Positions 11,971 through 23,953 of a DNA stretch of 64,000 nt are shown piece by piece. The stretch is from Quercus robur (taxonomy: Eukaryota; Streptophyta; Magnoliopsida; Fagales; Fagaceae), in NCBI RefSeq assembly GCF_932294415.1, contig NC_065544.1, positions 19,753,351 through 19,817,350 of the forward strand, in the 5' to 3' direction. How positions within the stretch are numbered: position 1 is the stretch's first letter; each line of letters opens with the position of its first letter. Under the pieces are notes generated by a model. That model searched no databases. It was given only the letters and a program-made list of their open reading frames with translations, and had not been told where the DNA came from. The translations under genes and the position numbers were made by a program.

Positions 11971-12842
11971 CAAGGCCGGCCCTAGACATTTTGAGTGCTT
12001 AGGCGAGAACAAAAATGGAGCCTTTTTTTTTTAATATTTATGAATTAATTAAATTAATATTTATTTAATATTTTTATATTATAATATATTTCATTTAAAA
12101 TCAATTTTTCTTGCCTTTTGAGCTACAAATTGACTAATTAAATTTTTGTATTCAAATTCTTCCAACATCTCATTTTCAATCGATAATATAGCTAATCCAC
12201 TTAATCTTTCTTGAGACATTGTCGATCTTAAATATGATTTTATTAATTTTAATTTTGAAAAACTTCTTTCTGCAGAAGCAACTGTAACACGTATTGTTAG
12301 TAAAATTCTATAAGCAATGTATGCATTTGGAAATGAATCTAACATTTTTATATACTTTAGTATGTCAATTGGAGTATACTCTTTATTTGTAAAATTTCTT
12401 TTAAAACTTTTAACTCTGAAAATAAATCTAAACCATCAATATCATAATAAACATCATGTTTGAGAAAAGATTCAAGTTTAAAATAGTATTTTTGTAAACT
12501 ATCATCATCTAGCTAAGAGAGAGAGGCGGAGAACAAGAGCTGAGAGAGAGATGCGGAGAGCAAGACTAAGAAAGAGAAAAGGTATGAACAAATTTTAGGG
12601 ATTTGAGATTTTTGATTTGTATTGATTTGAGATTGTTTTGTGGGTAATTTTTTTGACCGGATTTGCATTTTATCCAGTTGATTTTTGATTTGTCTATAGG
12701 TTAAGGATGATATTTTTGGGATAATTGATTTTGTTTATACCAAAGAATGTTTTTGGATATCAATGATTACAAGGATGTTCCAGATTTTTTGTTCTTTGGT
12801 CACAAGAATGTATCAGATTTTTTGGAGTTTCATTTGAAACTA

Positions 12843-12873
<31 letters not shown>

Positions 12874-12964
12874 TCTACTACCCCTTCTTTTTCAAAATTT
12901 TGGAGCCCTCTTCCACTTGGCCTTAGGCAATGGCCTAATTGGCCTAGTGGAAGGGCCGGCCTTG
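11971..12964 (-). mobile_element. hAT transposon remnant, 994 bp, with TIRs and TSD
   Basis: Perfect 12-bp terminal inverted repeats CAAGGCCGGCCC (11971-11982) and its complement (12953-12964) match the hAT terminal pattern YARNG. They are flanked by 8-bp target duplications AGCACACA and GGCACACA (11963-11970, 12965-12972; 7 of 8 identical). The interior holds a minus-strand transposase C-terminus (12091-12345) and a TA microsatellite near 12841. It is internally deleted and cannot encode a full transposase. Confidence 0.85.
12091..12345 (-). pseudogene. hAT transposase C-terminal dimerisation domain fragment
   Basis: An 84-codon open frame reads FPNAYIAYRILLTIRVTVAS followed by A-E-R-S-F-S-K-L-K-L-I-K. 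This is the conserved hAT C-terminal dimerisation region (the S-x-E-R-x-F-S core), most like the plant TTF-type/ZMYM1-like hAT group. Upstream on the same strand (12346-12480) weak continuation of the same protein can be seen but with broken frame. The DDE catalytic region is missing. It lies within the TIR-bounded element 11971-12964, so it is a residue of the element and not a host gene. Confidence 0.8.
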
Positions 12965-13231
12965 GGCACACATTAGTGATCACATGAGTGGCATTGCTAA
13001 TAGGTTGTTGCTAATGAGATGGGGGTAATTTTTTTCCACTGTTAAAAAGTGGTAGGAAATTAACTTTTAGCGACGACAAATTGGTGTAGTAAAATTAAAT
13101 ACAAAATTAAAAAAGTACATAGGAACTTTAGTTACTACACTATGATGTGGTCAATCACATTCATTGTTATGTTGTAAGTTTTTATTTTTGAAATTGATAG
13201 TATCTTGAGTTTATTTTTACCTTTTTAATAC

Positions 13232-15254
13232 TTATAAAATAACGGGTGCATGTGGACTAGCAACAATTTTGTCAAAGCGTTTGAAACTGCTGCTCAATGA
13301 TGAGGTCATGCCATAACTAGAAAGATCAGAATCATTGGAGAATTCCATCATCCTATACTCTTCGAGGTGAATGGCAGGTGGTAGCGGTGGAAGGCTAGCA
13401 TCTCCCAGTAGGATTTGAAGAATTCTTCTCATACTAGGCCTATGGTCAGGATGTGGAAGAGAGGAGAGCAAACCAAGAACAAGCACGAGCTCAACTTCAT
13501 CTGGGTCACAAGCATCCAGTATTGGATCAACTGCTCTTATGATCTCTCCTTGAGAATGTAGTTCTCTTACCCAATCCACCAACAGTAGTTCCTCAGGGTT
13601 CTTTTTTGGCTCGATCGGTCTCCTTCCACATGCTACTTCTAGCAGAAGTATGCCATAACCATACTCATCTGTGCTTCTTGTGGCTTTCCCAGTCCTTGTA
13701 AATTCAGGGGCTATGTACCCTAGTGTTCCCACAATGTGAGTTGTTTGCGGATTGATACCATGTTTATAAGTTCTAGGCAGGCCAAAATCCCCAAGCCTTG
13801 CATTGAGGTTTGCATCTTTAAGTACATTACTTGGCTTAACATCTCTATGAACCACCCTTTGTTCAGATTCTTCATGGAGGTAGAGCAATGCTTGTGCAAC
13901 ACCGATGAGGATCTTGTGTATTTGCTTCCAAGATAGAATTTTCCTCTGCTCCTCACTATCAAACAAAATCTTGTCGAGGCCTCCATTTGGTACATAGTCA
14001 TAAACAAGAAGGAGCTTGTCTTGTCTACGGCACCACCCATGTAATTAGACAAGATTTCGATGCCTAAGGCATCCCATGCTTGTTATTTCTGCAACAAATT
14101 CTTTCATTCCCTGGCATTAATAATTAGCAACCCTCTTTATTGCCACTGATCTATTCCAATGCTAGGGACTAGCCCCCTGTAAACTCTCCCAAATCCTCCT
14201 GACCCAATAATATTTTTCTCTCCAAATCCGTGTGTGGCAGAGAAGAGTTCAGAATACTTGAATCTACGAGCTCCATATTCAACTTCCCAGTCTTCCAAAA
14301 TCTCATCTTGGCTTCTAATTCTGTGGAGGACAAGAGCAACACCAGAGATCACAAAAATACTAATAGTTCAAGTGATGGCTAACATAAGTCCCTTTCTGTG
14401 CACTACCTCTTCAGAACCTGTCACAAGAGATGGGGGCTCCTTTGGATGTAAGTCTTGTGCCCTCTCCCCAATTCTAAAGCTCCAACCATGCACATTATGT
14501 GTGGCTGCAAGCACACCAGTGGAAGCAGAGAACCCCAAGTACATGTAATCATCAATCACTGTAGAGAGGTCAATGGGGAATGAAATCAAAGGCCAACAAG
14601 GCCTTGGCAAGCCAAGAGGAGAAATTGATACATTGATCAACATCTCTTAGCTTTTATAATCAACCCACACTTGAATTGGGTTTCCACTCTGGAGTATGAT
14701 GGAATTGTTGTAGTAATCCTCTTTTCTTGTGGAGTTGTAGTATGCTGCTGGCTCAGATATGTTTGAGATTAGGCTTGATATATCAATTCTAACATGGTTA
14801 TCATTGATATCTTGGAAATCAGGATTTTGGACAATGTCAAACTCCACGGCTAAAATCCAAGAAGAAGATTCCGTCTTGCCTGTAACATTTGGAAGACCCA
14901 AATATTGGTTTGCACGACAATCCTTTGGTTCTTTGGTGGAAGTGAGAATGAAAGCAAGACCATGTCCTCCGAGATCAGGGTACTTGGAAATGATGGAAAG
15001 AACAAAGTTAGTGCTAAAGGTCACAACTGTGGATAAGTTGTTTGCGTTATTTTTCTTGAATTGTAGAGGAGATGGATAGAAGGCATGCCCAAGAAGCCTC
15101 AATGAATCGTTTGTTATGGAAAGCATGCCATTGGAACTCACAAAATAAGCTCCATCTAAACTCAAGTTGGCTTGGTGAAATTGTAAACAAAACTGGTTTC
15201 TGAGCATGCGAAGCCGAAGAGAAGGAGATGCAAAAAGAAGCCAAATGCTTCCAT
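13232..15254 (-). pseudogene. L-type lectin receptor-like kinase pseudogene
   Basis: Intronless, as usual for this family. From an ATG at 15254 there is a hydrophobic signal peptide. A legume-lectin domain follows (N-L-S-L-D-G-A, then GGHGLAFILTSTKEP, AVEFDIVQN and DINDNHVRID; LGFSAST near 14550), then a membrane-proximal stretch and a kinase domain with GSGGFGRVYRG (about 14170), HRDVKPSNV (about 13830), GDFG, GTLGYIAPEF and GRRPIEPKK. It ends with a C-terminal tail at 13232. It is broken by a frameshift just after the signal peptide (near 15185), a TAA in the lectin domain (about 14649), frame changes near 14360 and 14140, and two in-frame TAA around 14115 and 14060. Several conserved kinase positions have changed (D-F-G-L-P, V-L-K-D, S-T-D-E-Y). 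In intact relatives the protein is a plasma-membrane receptor kinase, often in immunity. Confidence 0.9.
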
Positions 15255-16339
15255 TGCCAGATTTGTGAAGTTGGTTTCGGTGAAAGCTAGGTTCCCCTTG
15301 CCCTTGGAAATTATAGTTTTGGTTGGTCACTGCTGTGATGACTTGCCAAAGGTACTATAAAATAATATAGTTGGAGGGAAACTTTAAAACATGATGGGAA
15401 TGTTAAGAAAATCGATATTGGAGAACAACTTTTGCTGTGAATGAAAAAACTATTAATCGCTTTTACCTGGGGAGGGGCTCAACCTTTGAACTGCAAAATA
15501 AATATCAAAATTTATGTTTTCTTGTAGTCTACGGAACAGTATTGTTCTTGAATTATTTTTCCTAAAATATACATATAAATTATTTTGATGACACATTATC
15601 TCTTTGTTATCATTTTTTTAAGCTTTTTGAAAATAGAATGTTTGAAAATAAATGTAAAAAGAAAAAAAAAAAATTAAGGTATGCTTTAAAGAAGCTTGCG
15701 GCTGCCTGTATATGCTTTTTTTTTTTTGTTTTGTTTTGGTTGAATTCTGTTATGTGCTGTCCAAAAATTGGTAAGTGAATGTTTAATGTTTTACTACAGT
15801 ATTATTTAAATGATTTTTTTAGATAAAATGAGTAGTTATAAAATTATTTATTTATTTTTATAATTTTATAATTATTTATTATTTATTATTTATTTATGAC
15901 ATCATCGGTTTGACCATCGGTTCAACCATAAAACCGAGAACCACTCCCTATTTTGATTCTTTAATTGTACTAGTTTTTAAAATTAGGAAGAAGCTACACT
16001 TGCAAAAAGTTTGTTTCCGAAACCATATGCCAAACTAGCACTTATTACACCACTAAACTATAAAGACAAATAAAATAACTTATTTCATTATAGAAAATGT
16101 TAAAATATTAAAATATTAAAACATCAAAAGAATTTTATTATGTTAATTTTTTTTTTTAATGATATTTAAAAGATGACATATAAGTTTGTAAGATGTATCG
16201 ATTAAAATTTGTAATATCTGAATACTACTCTTTCTTTATATTTTTAACTATCATTGTCACATCGTCGTTAAAATAGAAATTACAACAATATTTAAGCATT
16301 AAAGTAGGGTTTTTTTTATTTTTTATTTTATTTTTTTTT
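15255..16339. other. Non-coding DNA upstream of the LecRK pseudogene
   Basis: A/T homopolymers and ATTTATT repeats (15840-15895). No gene and no clear promoter element tied to the pseudogene. Confidence 0.5.
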
Positions 16340-16640
16340 GGGTTGATAAAATTGCATTTCAAACCCTATAATTTACGAGATGTAACAAATTAAATACTAA
16401 GGTTTTAAAAAATAATTAATTAAACCCTATAGTCTCAAAAGTAACAAATTAAACCATGAGGTTTCAAAAAGTAACATTAAATCTCAACTCAATTAAGTTG
16501 AATGACATGTTTGAGGTTTTATATAGGTTGAATGTTCAATATGTTACTTTAAAATTGGAGGGTTAAAATTGCCACTTTTTGAAATTTTAGAGCTTAATTT
16601 ATTACTCTTAAATATGTGGGTTTCAATTTAATTAACCCTA
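16340..16640. mobile_element. Foldback MITE, about 300 bp
   Basis: The left end GGTTGATAAAATTGCATTTC and the reverse complement of the right end, GGGTTAATTAAATTGAAACCC, match imperfectly, followed by (A/G)AGTAACAAATTAA-type motifs in both arms. This resembles the long-TIR Mutator-like MITEs common in plants. No target duplication could be fixed. Confidence 0.45.
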
Positions 16641-16921
16641 CGTGCAACAGTTCTTAATATACCTTCTAATTGATTTACAATTGAAAATCCGAAACCCTTT
16701 ACTACCTTTATTCAGAGTTAAAGAAAAAACCCTTTATCATAAAAATTCCATTTGACTACACCTGGCATATATGTAAGTGTGGGTACCTGCCCCCTATTAA
16801 TCGGTGTTTGTCCGCTTTGGGGAGCCAGACCCTCACGGTTTTGTCACGAAGGGATGGGAGCTAAGGATTTTTGCCATGAAGTGATTGACACCTAGGCTCA
16901 CCCGAGTCCCACATCGCCTAA

Positions 16922-17788
16922 GTAACCCACCCCGATTCTAAAAATTGACATCAACAGTGACATGATTAGTAGAGAAAATTAATTGCAGAAACTAGCTACA
17001 TTTCACATGTTCTTAACTTTTAATATAGCCATTGAGAGTCACATCGCAACAAATAAATCATGTTTTATTCTGTTTTCTTTACCAATCAAAAGCACAAACA
17101 TATCCTCTCCATATGCACTATACAAAAGCCTACATTATATACACGTGTGAGATGTATACTCTTTCTTTAGCATATGAAGGCATGTGCAGACATGCAACGG
17201 CAATACTCTTTTCTTTAGCATTTGAAGGCACAAATATATCCTTTCCATGTGCACTATACAAAAACCTTAAATTAAACAAACACATACATATACATAAACA
17301 TATAAACTTAAAAAAAAAAAAAATCAAAATATATAATATAAAATAAACAAGCAAACAAAATTACTACATCACTGAAGTGACTAAAAAGAAACAAGTTACT
17401 CATGCTTATGTAAAATCCAAGAAATTGTTATATACTAAGCATAGGCTAATATCAAAAGGAAAGCAAAACCATTTGAAATGCAGCACAGCACAAGGGGGGT
17501 TGGATTGGCTATTTTCATGGGCATTTGAATGCCTCGTAAATAAACGATATTAACCTTATTGTGGAGGGACCAAGTGATGTAACGGGTGGTGCTTATTAAA
17601 TCCTCCATACATCTGCAGCAAAACATTTTGAACAATGAGAGAAGATATCAGGGGCAAACACAACAGATGATTTTTAATAAGCATCATGCACACGCAATAT
17701 CCTAAAACATCTTATGAACACCTGAGCATATGGGAAACGTGGAAAAGACAGAACCTAGGATATTCTTTGATAAAAAAAAAACTTTCAT
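16922..17788 (-). pseudogene. Duplicated fragment of ARC5/DRP5B (exon 14 plus flanks)
   Basis: 867 bp nearly identical to 32962-33831 in the ARC5 gene and in the same orientation. It contains, on the minus strand, the start of exon 15 (to about 16936), all of intron 14, exon 14 (17555-17612, CMEDLISTTRYITWSLHNK) and part of intron 13. Both splice sites of the exon copy are intact (CAG before it, GTTAAT after it). The match ends abruptly at ACTTTCA; sequence beyond is unrelated to ARC5 intron 13. Just upstream (16790-16921) is a repeat containing GTCCCACATCGCC, so a mobile element may mark that breakpoint. No other ARC5 exons were found nearby, so it is a stray gene fragment. Confidence 0.9.
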
Positions 17789-18270
17789 ATGTACTCTAGC
17801 GGAAATAGGAGGAACTTGCTTGATCAAAGAAAATAGGCAACCTATATTATAATCACTACTGCTCATAGACGACATTAAAATTCCATATTTTCTGTTTATT
17901 TCAGAGAAAGAATGATGGATTAAAAATGATATTGATTTAATGATTCCATTCATCTCCAACAATCAAATGAGACCCAACAAAAGGGTAAATTTTTAAGTAT
18001 GAGTACTCAAGAAAACATAACAAAAACAAGTCACTCCAGTGTCACTCTCAATAATTACAAGTCAGTGGTAATCTCAATCAAAATTCCCCAAACCCCAATT
18101 CTTCAAAACTGTCCTGTACACTAAAAACTTAGGCTTTTCTTTCATATCTCTTCCTCTCTGTACACTATATATACTGTGACAATGAAATGATAACAAAATA
18201 GAAGTTGGTCAAGAAAAACTTGAATTAACAATCCCAATTAATCAAATACTACATAATAAATCTATATATA
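17789..18270. other. No gene seen
   Basis: Unique-looking AT-rich DNA after the duplicated ARC5 fragment. A minus-strand open frame at 17702-17962 has no recognisable domain. Confidence 0.45.
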
Positions 18271-19050
18271 CCTATGAAGCACGGGTGTGTTTCGGGACTC
18301 GGGTGCGGGTGTGGGTACGGGTGCGGGACTTGGCAATTTTTGAAAAATGTGAGTGCGGGTGCGGCGGGACTTGGCGGGACTCGGCGATTAAAAAATTATT
18401 AAAAATATTTTTAATATATTACTAAGCATGCTTTTTTTATATAATAATAATAGAAAACTCATATTATAATAATAATAATATTAATAATAATAGTATAGAA
18501 ATAATAATAATAAGTAAAACAAAAAAAAACAAAAAAAGTAGGAGGCTCTCACGTGTAGCTTCCCATTAAAAAAGAAAAAAGAAAAAGAAAAAGAAAGGAA
18601 GATGTGGCTCTCACGTTTGGTCAGAGAGGCACAAAAAACAAAGAAGGAGTTTTTGTACTTACCAAAAAAAGAGAAACAGAAGCTACAGAACACTTCAAAA
18701 AAAAAAAAAAAAAAAAAACACAGAGAACAACTCAGTAGAACACGAAGATGCAAAGATCCAGTCTAGTCCAGAAGGTTTTTTTTTTTTCCCTTACCGGCCG
18801 ATTTCCTTTTTCCGGCCGAAACACGTCGATATTCTGCCGATATGATCCGATTCGGCGCAAATCTGTCCGGTTCGGCGCGAATCGGCATGCGTCGGAGCCG
18901 AATCGACTAGAGTTGGCGTCGATTTGAGCCGCGTCTGCGCGAGTCGGGAAATCCACGTGGCACGGACGCGCGGTCTACGGCGTCCCTCCTGCGTCCCGCC
19001 GCGTCGGACGCGGGTGCGCTGGGTCCGGAGCCACGTCCGTGCATCCCAGG
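18271..19050. mobile_element. TIR element with GC-rich right half
   Basis: The left end CCTATGAAGCACGG and the reverse complement of the right end, CCTGGGATGCACGG, form imperfect inverted repeats; TATATA lies directly outside both ends as a possible target duplication. The interior has GGGTGCGGG / GGACTTGGCG motifs at the left, purine-rich low-complexity sequence in the middle, and a strikingly GC- and CpG-rich right part (18790-19050, many CGGCG/CGTCGG motifs) in otherwise AT-rich DNA. ORFs across it are low-complexity. Probably a non-autonomous hAT- or Mutator-type DNA transposon. Confidence 0.6.
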
Positions 19051-19288
19051 TATATACTCTACAAGAACATTTTGTGGAGAAGAACGAGCTAACTCATTGC
19101 AAAAAATTTGTGGCTCTAAGCAATTGCCTATCTTGCCTAAAGGAAGGGCCAGCCCCGCACAATAGCAAGCTCAAAATGAGCTTAATTCAAGCTTCTTTGG
19201 AGGACAACAAAGAAATATACCTTTCTTAAGCCAAATATTCTTCCAATTAATATTTGCTTGTCAATCAAGTTTAACCACTACATATATA

Positions 19289-19882
19289 CTGTGCAGCCAG
19301 GTAATTTAGTAACTACCATCCAAAATTTACAACTATAACTAGTTTCCAAAATTAGAACTGCTTTCCTCAAATTTATATTTCGAAAATAAATTAAAAGACT
19401 TAAGATTTAAGTTGCTGCTGTAGGAGTTGCTCACACACCGGCTTAGAGGGTCGGGCCATCCCAAATTCGTTTAGCAATGACTCATTGCAACTATTAAGCA
19501 ACATTATTGCAACACCTTGAATAAAACAATAATATACCTAATGCAACATAGTTTCCTCGGACGAGAACTTTCTTTACTGCAGCGAGCTTCGAATCGCCAG
19601 AGTTGTTTAACATGAGTATTTTGTTGACGGAGGAAACTATGCCCCTTTAGGTATTTTGCAATAATGTTGCTTAACAGGTACAATGAGTCATTGCTAAACG
19701 AATTTGGGATGGCCCGACCCTCTAAGGTGGTGTGTGAGCAACTACTACAGCAGCAACTTAAATCTTGAGTGTTTTAATTTATTTTCAAAATACAAACTTG
19801 GGAAAACAGTTCTAATTTTGGAAACTAGTTATAGTTGTAAATTTTGGATGGTAGCTACTAAATTACCTGGCTGCAGTACAGA
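19289..19882. mobile_element. Long foldback element, arms about 250 bp
   Basis: The left arm (about 19289-19566) begins TGCAGCCAGGTAATTTAGTA; the right arm (about 19630-19882) is its reverse complement with roughly 90-95% identity. Shared landmarks in both arms are AACTATAACTAGTTTCC, GTTGCTGCTGTAG, GAGGGTCGGGCCATCCC and GCAATGACTCATTG. The spacer is about 60 bp and contains TTCGAATCGCCAGAG. Transcription across it would give a long hairpin RNA. No target duplication is evident. Confidence 0.85.
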
Positions 19883-20895
19883 AAGTTCTTGTCGGAAGTT
19901 TCAAGACAGCAAACGGAGATTGATTGATTCTGTCTCTCGAGGAAGAAGATGATGGTGTAGAACGGATCTCCGGAGCCAAAATACTAAACCATGACATCGT
20001 AATCTTGCAATAACCATCATCTTTTTGAAAACACGATACATTCACCACGCATATGCCCGAAGAAACTAGGGCTGTCCATGGGTCGGACGGATCGAGTTTG
20101 GGATCAAACCGTCACTTGACCCGCTTAGGTCGGGTGAATAGATTTCTCATCCATTGTTGACCGAATGGTCAGATGAAACCGTTTGTCTCGATTCTTCGGT
20201 TGGGCGGGTCGGATTCGTCGGGTGATCGGTTTGAAGGAAAAGAACAAAAAGAGAGGAAAAATCAACCAAAGAAAAAGCTTGAAATGGCAAAAACTGAGCT
20301 TGGAACGGAGATAAGGAGAGAAACGAGAGAAGATAAAAAGAAAAATGAGATTTTGAAATCATACTTGAGAGATAGGACACCCAACACATGTTAACAAACA
20401 GGAAGCGAAACTCATCGGCAAACAGGAAGAGAAACTCGTCGGCAATGGCCATGGATGGTAGGGAAGAGTCAAGCTACGGTTTGAACTTTAAAGAGAAATT
20501 ATGAATATGGAGCCATTAATATTATTGTTTTCATTTGGTTATTAAGATGAAATTGCATTGAGCCCAGCAACTGCTATAGGACAAAGCTATTAATGCTCAC
20601 GTGAATAGTTACTGCCTAACATTGATTCAAAGTTCAAAGTGACGTGAATAGTTACTGCCTACTAACATTGATTCAAACCATTTTTTTTATAGTTAATTTT
20701 GTGGTGAAAAGCTATTGATATTGAATAGCTACTGACATAACAAAACTTTTTTATGGTTAATTTGTGGTGAATAGCTACTGTCTACTGACCTGACAAAACA
20801 CAGAAGTCTATTTCATCATGAAGAAACTGGATTGTGATCTGTGCAACCTTAGGGTATTACATGGGGCAATATCTGCGATATCAGCCATAGGTTAA
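19883..20895. other. Intergenic; hAT-like end at 20068
   Basis: TAGGGCTGTCCATGGGTCGG at about 20068 fits the left end of hAT-type elements (YARNG), like the right end GGACAGCCCTA seen at 28822 and 28866. A matching right end was not found. Positions 20530-20800 contain repeated GAATAGCTACTG/GAATAGTTACTG motifs. No gene. Confidence 0.4.
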
Positions 20896-21193
20896 GTGTG
20901 TGTTTGGATTCCACTTAAGCTGCGTTGCGTTTCAAAGGTGCATTTTTTTTTTTTTCACGCGTTTTGGAGAAATGTGGTTACTGTTCATTAAACAGTAACT
21001 GAAAATGTTGACTTTTTATAGTGAATAGTGTATATGTGTACTGTTTACGGACCCACAAATTACACTTTTCAGCAACCTTTTCATTAAAAATGGGTCCCAT
21101 GGTACTATTCACACATTTAAAAATTATTTTGCTACAATGTTTTAAGTTTTCAGTTTTCAGTTTTAGCAAAATAAGTTCTATCTAAACAGACCC
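20896..21193. mobile_element. Tourist-like MITE, copy B
   Basis: Inverted ends GTGTGTGTTTGGAT / ATCTAAACAGACCC, flanked by TAA (20893-20895 and 21194-21196), the 3-bp duplication of PIF/Harbinger elements. Internal family motifs ACTGTTCATTAAACAGTAAC, AAATTATTTTGCTACAATG and AGCAAAATAAGTT are shared with copies at 9541, 28450 and 29020. Confidence 0.8.
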
Positions 21194-21196
21194 TAA

Positions 21197-23171
21197 ATTT
21201 AGTGCTTAGAAAATTGACATGTCATATGTCCAAGTTGGCAATCCTCGTGCTTCAAATTTCTCCCATTTCTCTCCTCTTTTCAGTTTTCACTTCAGCAGCT
21301 GTTTACACCCCAAATTTGAATTTCAGAAATTCTTTTTCCCTTTCTTCCATCAGGTTTTTTCTCTCTGCCTCCCTCTCCCTGACGCTCTTCTCTGCTCTTT
21401 TCTCAACCCCGACTGTGTCTCTAGAACAGCCATTACTCCGCCTCGCCGGTTTGACAAGAGTGGGCTCGGTCTCGTCGGATTACCCCAAAATCCACTAATC
21501 TCTTTCCACCTCTACCACCCACACTCTGCTTTGAGCTCTTCTAAAAGCAGCAGAGGGTGTCAATTTCAACGGCTTGTTGTTTGTCTCCGTTGAAGTCCGA
21601 TCATTAGGTTTTGGTTTGGATCGATTCTTGGAGCACACTACTTCGGTTGTTCCAGTCATTTCTAAAATTCATTTTCAAAAAATCTATTTAGCAGCTTTTT
21701 GGGTTAACGGAAAATGTAATGGTTGCAGAATTATGCTTATAGTTCTAAGTTTGGAATTTTATGAGTTTTAATTAAAATCTAGTTCTTATATTGCCTGCAC
21801 CTAATAAGATGATTGGAGCATATATATGGGAAAGGCCCAGTCTTCTTGGACAGACGAGGCTTACTTTTTCTGCAAACCATTGTAATTTCGTGTAACTTTT
21901 GCCAGATAGTCTACAGCCCCTCTGATTTTCATAGTTCACTGGGTTTTATTTTGTAAGATGCTAGAGGACATTTACATGATAGTATGATAATGATAGAAGC
22001 TCTTAAATTTTGAACTGTACGGACTTAGATGTCTCATTCCTTTTGCAATTTTTGGTGAAAACATTTCAAACATGCATGAACTATGTCACATTTTCAACCT
22101 CAATAAATTCCAACCAACCCCATATGTAGATGAAAGGTCCCATATATAAACTGTTTATGAACTTTGCCACTATTTCAATTCAAGCATTGACATGATGTTC
22201 ATATTGCATGTTTAATCATTTATTAGCTTTTTTGTGAATATCATTATCAAGTGAAAGAGAGAGCTGTTAATGCATTGGTGTTGTTCTTTCAAATCATAGA
22301 ATAGATGAGATGATCCAGATGTTTGAAGCCTACATATAACATCTGAAGGGTAATTTTATTGTTGAATTTCGAAGGGTTATTATTAGGTTCCTAATGATGA
22401 AAGTTCGAACCTTGTGGAGCTGTTTGTTTGAGTGTTTAACCAAAAAATGAATGTTCAACACATTGAAAAATGCTTTTGAGGAAAAATTTTGACAGCATGT
22501 ATTTCATCTTAGGTTGTTAAAAAAAGCATGCTTTAGATAGTTAGCAGCTACATCCAACATGAAAAAAGAAGAAACTAAATAGAGTTTTTAACTTGCATTT
22601 GGAGGTAATTATGCAAATTTGACTTTAAAGACTTCTTGTAGACAGGTTATTAAAAAAAAAAATGCTTTTATTGTCTTGAATGATCCATATTGAGTGTCAC
22701 TTGGTTGTACAGATTTTCAAGTTCAAAATTATACAAAATGGACTTTTTAAAATTTTCACTTGTCCTGGCATCCCTAGAAATTGCTATAGATGTAGACTAC
22801 TGGCCATGAAGTTTGTTTTTGTAATGTCTAAATGAAATTGATTCTTTAATCTTAGTCTTTATTTATTTAATTTTTAGGTACTTTGGTTACATGTTTTTTA
22901 TAACTTACAGTACTTTCACAACTCGACTAACAACCATCACAAATCATTATTGTGCTTTGAAACTAATTTTCTCATGTTCATGATGGTTAGGACTTAGGAA
23001 ATTGGGAGTTAATCGTTACCATACTTTAAAGACTTCGCTTTTACCAGTTACCAACTTACCAACAATAATACATAATTTTTAGTTTTCATGACTATGAAGC
23101 TTTTAACTTGCATTCCTTATTCTCTTGTCCTTCAGAGATAGACAAGTTCTACACAGGCAAGTTTTAGAAAT
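21197..23171. other. Intergenic; CT-rich UTR-like stretch at 21330-21560
   Basis: 21200-21600 is pyrimidine-rich, with open frames in two frames (98 and 124 codons) but no recognisable domain or bias; it resembles the 5' UTR of a plant transcript rather than a protein. 21780-23171 has no supported gene. Confidence 0.35.
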
Positions 23172-23176
23172 GTACC

Positions 23177-23948
23177 TATGGGGGCCAATTCATTAGGAAG
23201 TATTATTAAAAGCAGTATTAACTGGGCCCCTGGCCCTGTCCGAGGACATTAGACCATCCGAGGAGGCCCAAATAAGGCTATAAGGGGAATAAAGTTGAGA
23301 AAGGAATAGAGGTAATGTGAGATGGGTCTAATAAGCGTCCGAGGATAAAAATCCCCTTGGTAACGTGTGTTCGAGGTAAATCTGAGTGTCATACCATCAC
23401 AAACTTACTTCAGAGTTACACCATAACTAAGGGTTGGGCATTGGACCAGAGATAAGAAAAGAAAGGTAGACAAATATCTTCAAAAACTGCTACATCCACA
23501 TTAAATGCCTTTCAACCAACTCTCTGGCCGCATTAATGAGGAAATGATTCCTGATCAGTGATCAAGCAGCCTTACAGCCACTGGTTGATGGTTCTAGGAG
23601 ATGTTGGATGGGACAAGAAGGAGTCCCCCAAATCTAACCTACACGTGTGTGGTAAGGATGATACGAAGGTTGCAATATATAACCTGGAAGAACGCACTGA
23701 GAGGGAGATTGGATCTTCTATACAATTAAGGTCTTGAAGAAAATCATATAAAACAAAGAGCTTAGTTTGTTCCGAGGATAAAATTTGATAATCATATTCG
23801 TATCAAACCATCTTGAATCGTTAAGTCTGATCGTCTTTCTTCTGGGATAAATCTAGTTCTTCTATCCACGCTCTATAAATTTATTGTTTGGGCCGTTAGA
23901 GTTTGAGTCCAATCCAATTTTGGGATCAATACAATTTCAGTCCCTACA
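23177..23948. mobile_element. Solo LTR, 772 bp
   Basis: Bounded by perfect 5-bp target duplications GTACC (23172-23176 and 23949-23953) with near-inverted ends TATGGGG / CCCTACA (first base pair of the 5' TG decayed). The interior has LTR-type features: CCGAGGAC/CCGAGGA repeats, a TATA-like CAATATATAACC near 23675 and T-rich sequence downstream. No internal retrotransposon domain adjoins it, so it is the product of LTR-LTR recombination. Confidence 0.8.
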
Positions 23949-23953
23949 GTACC

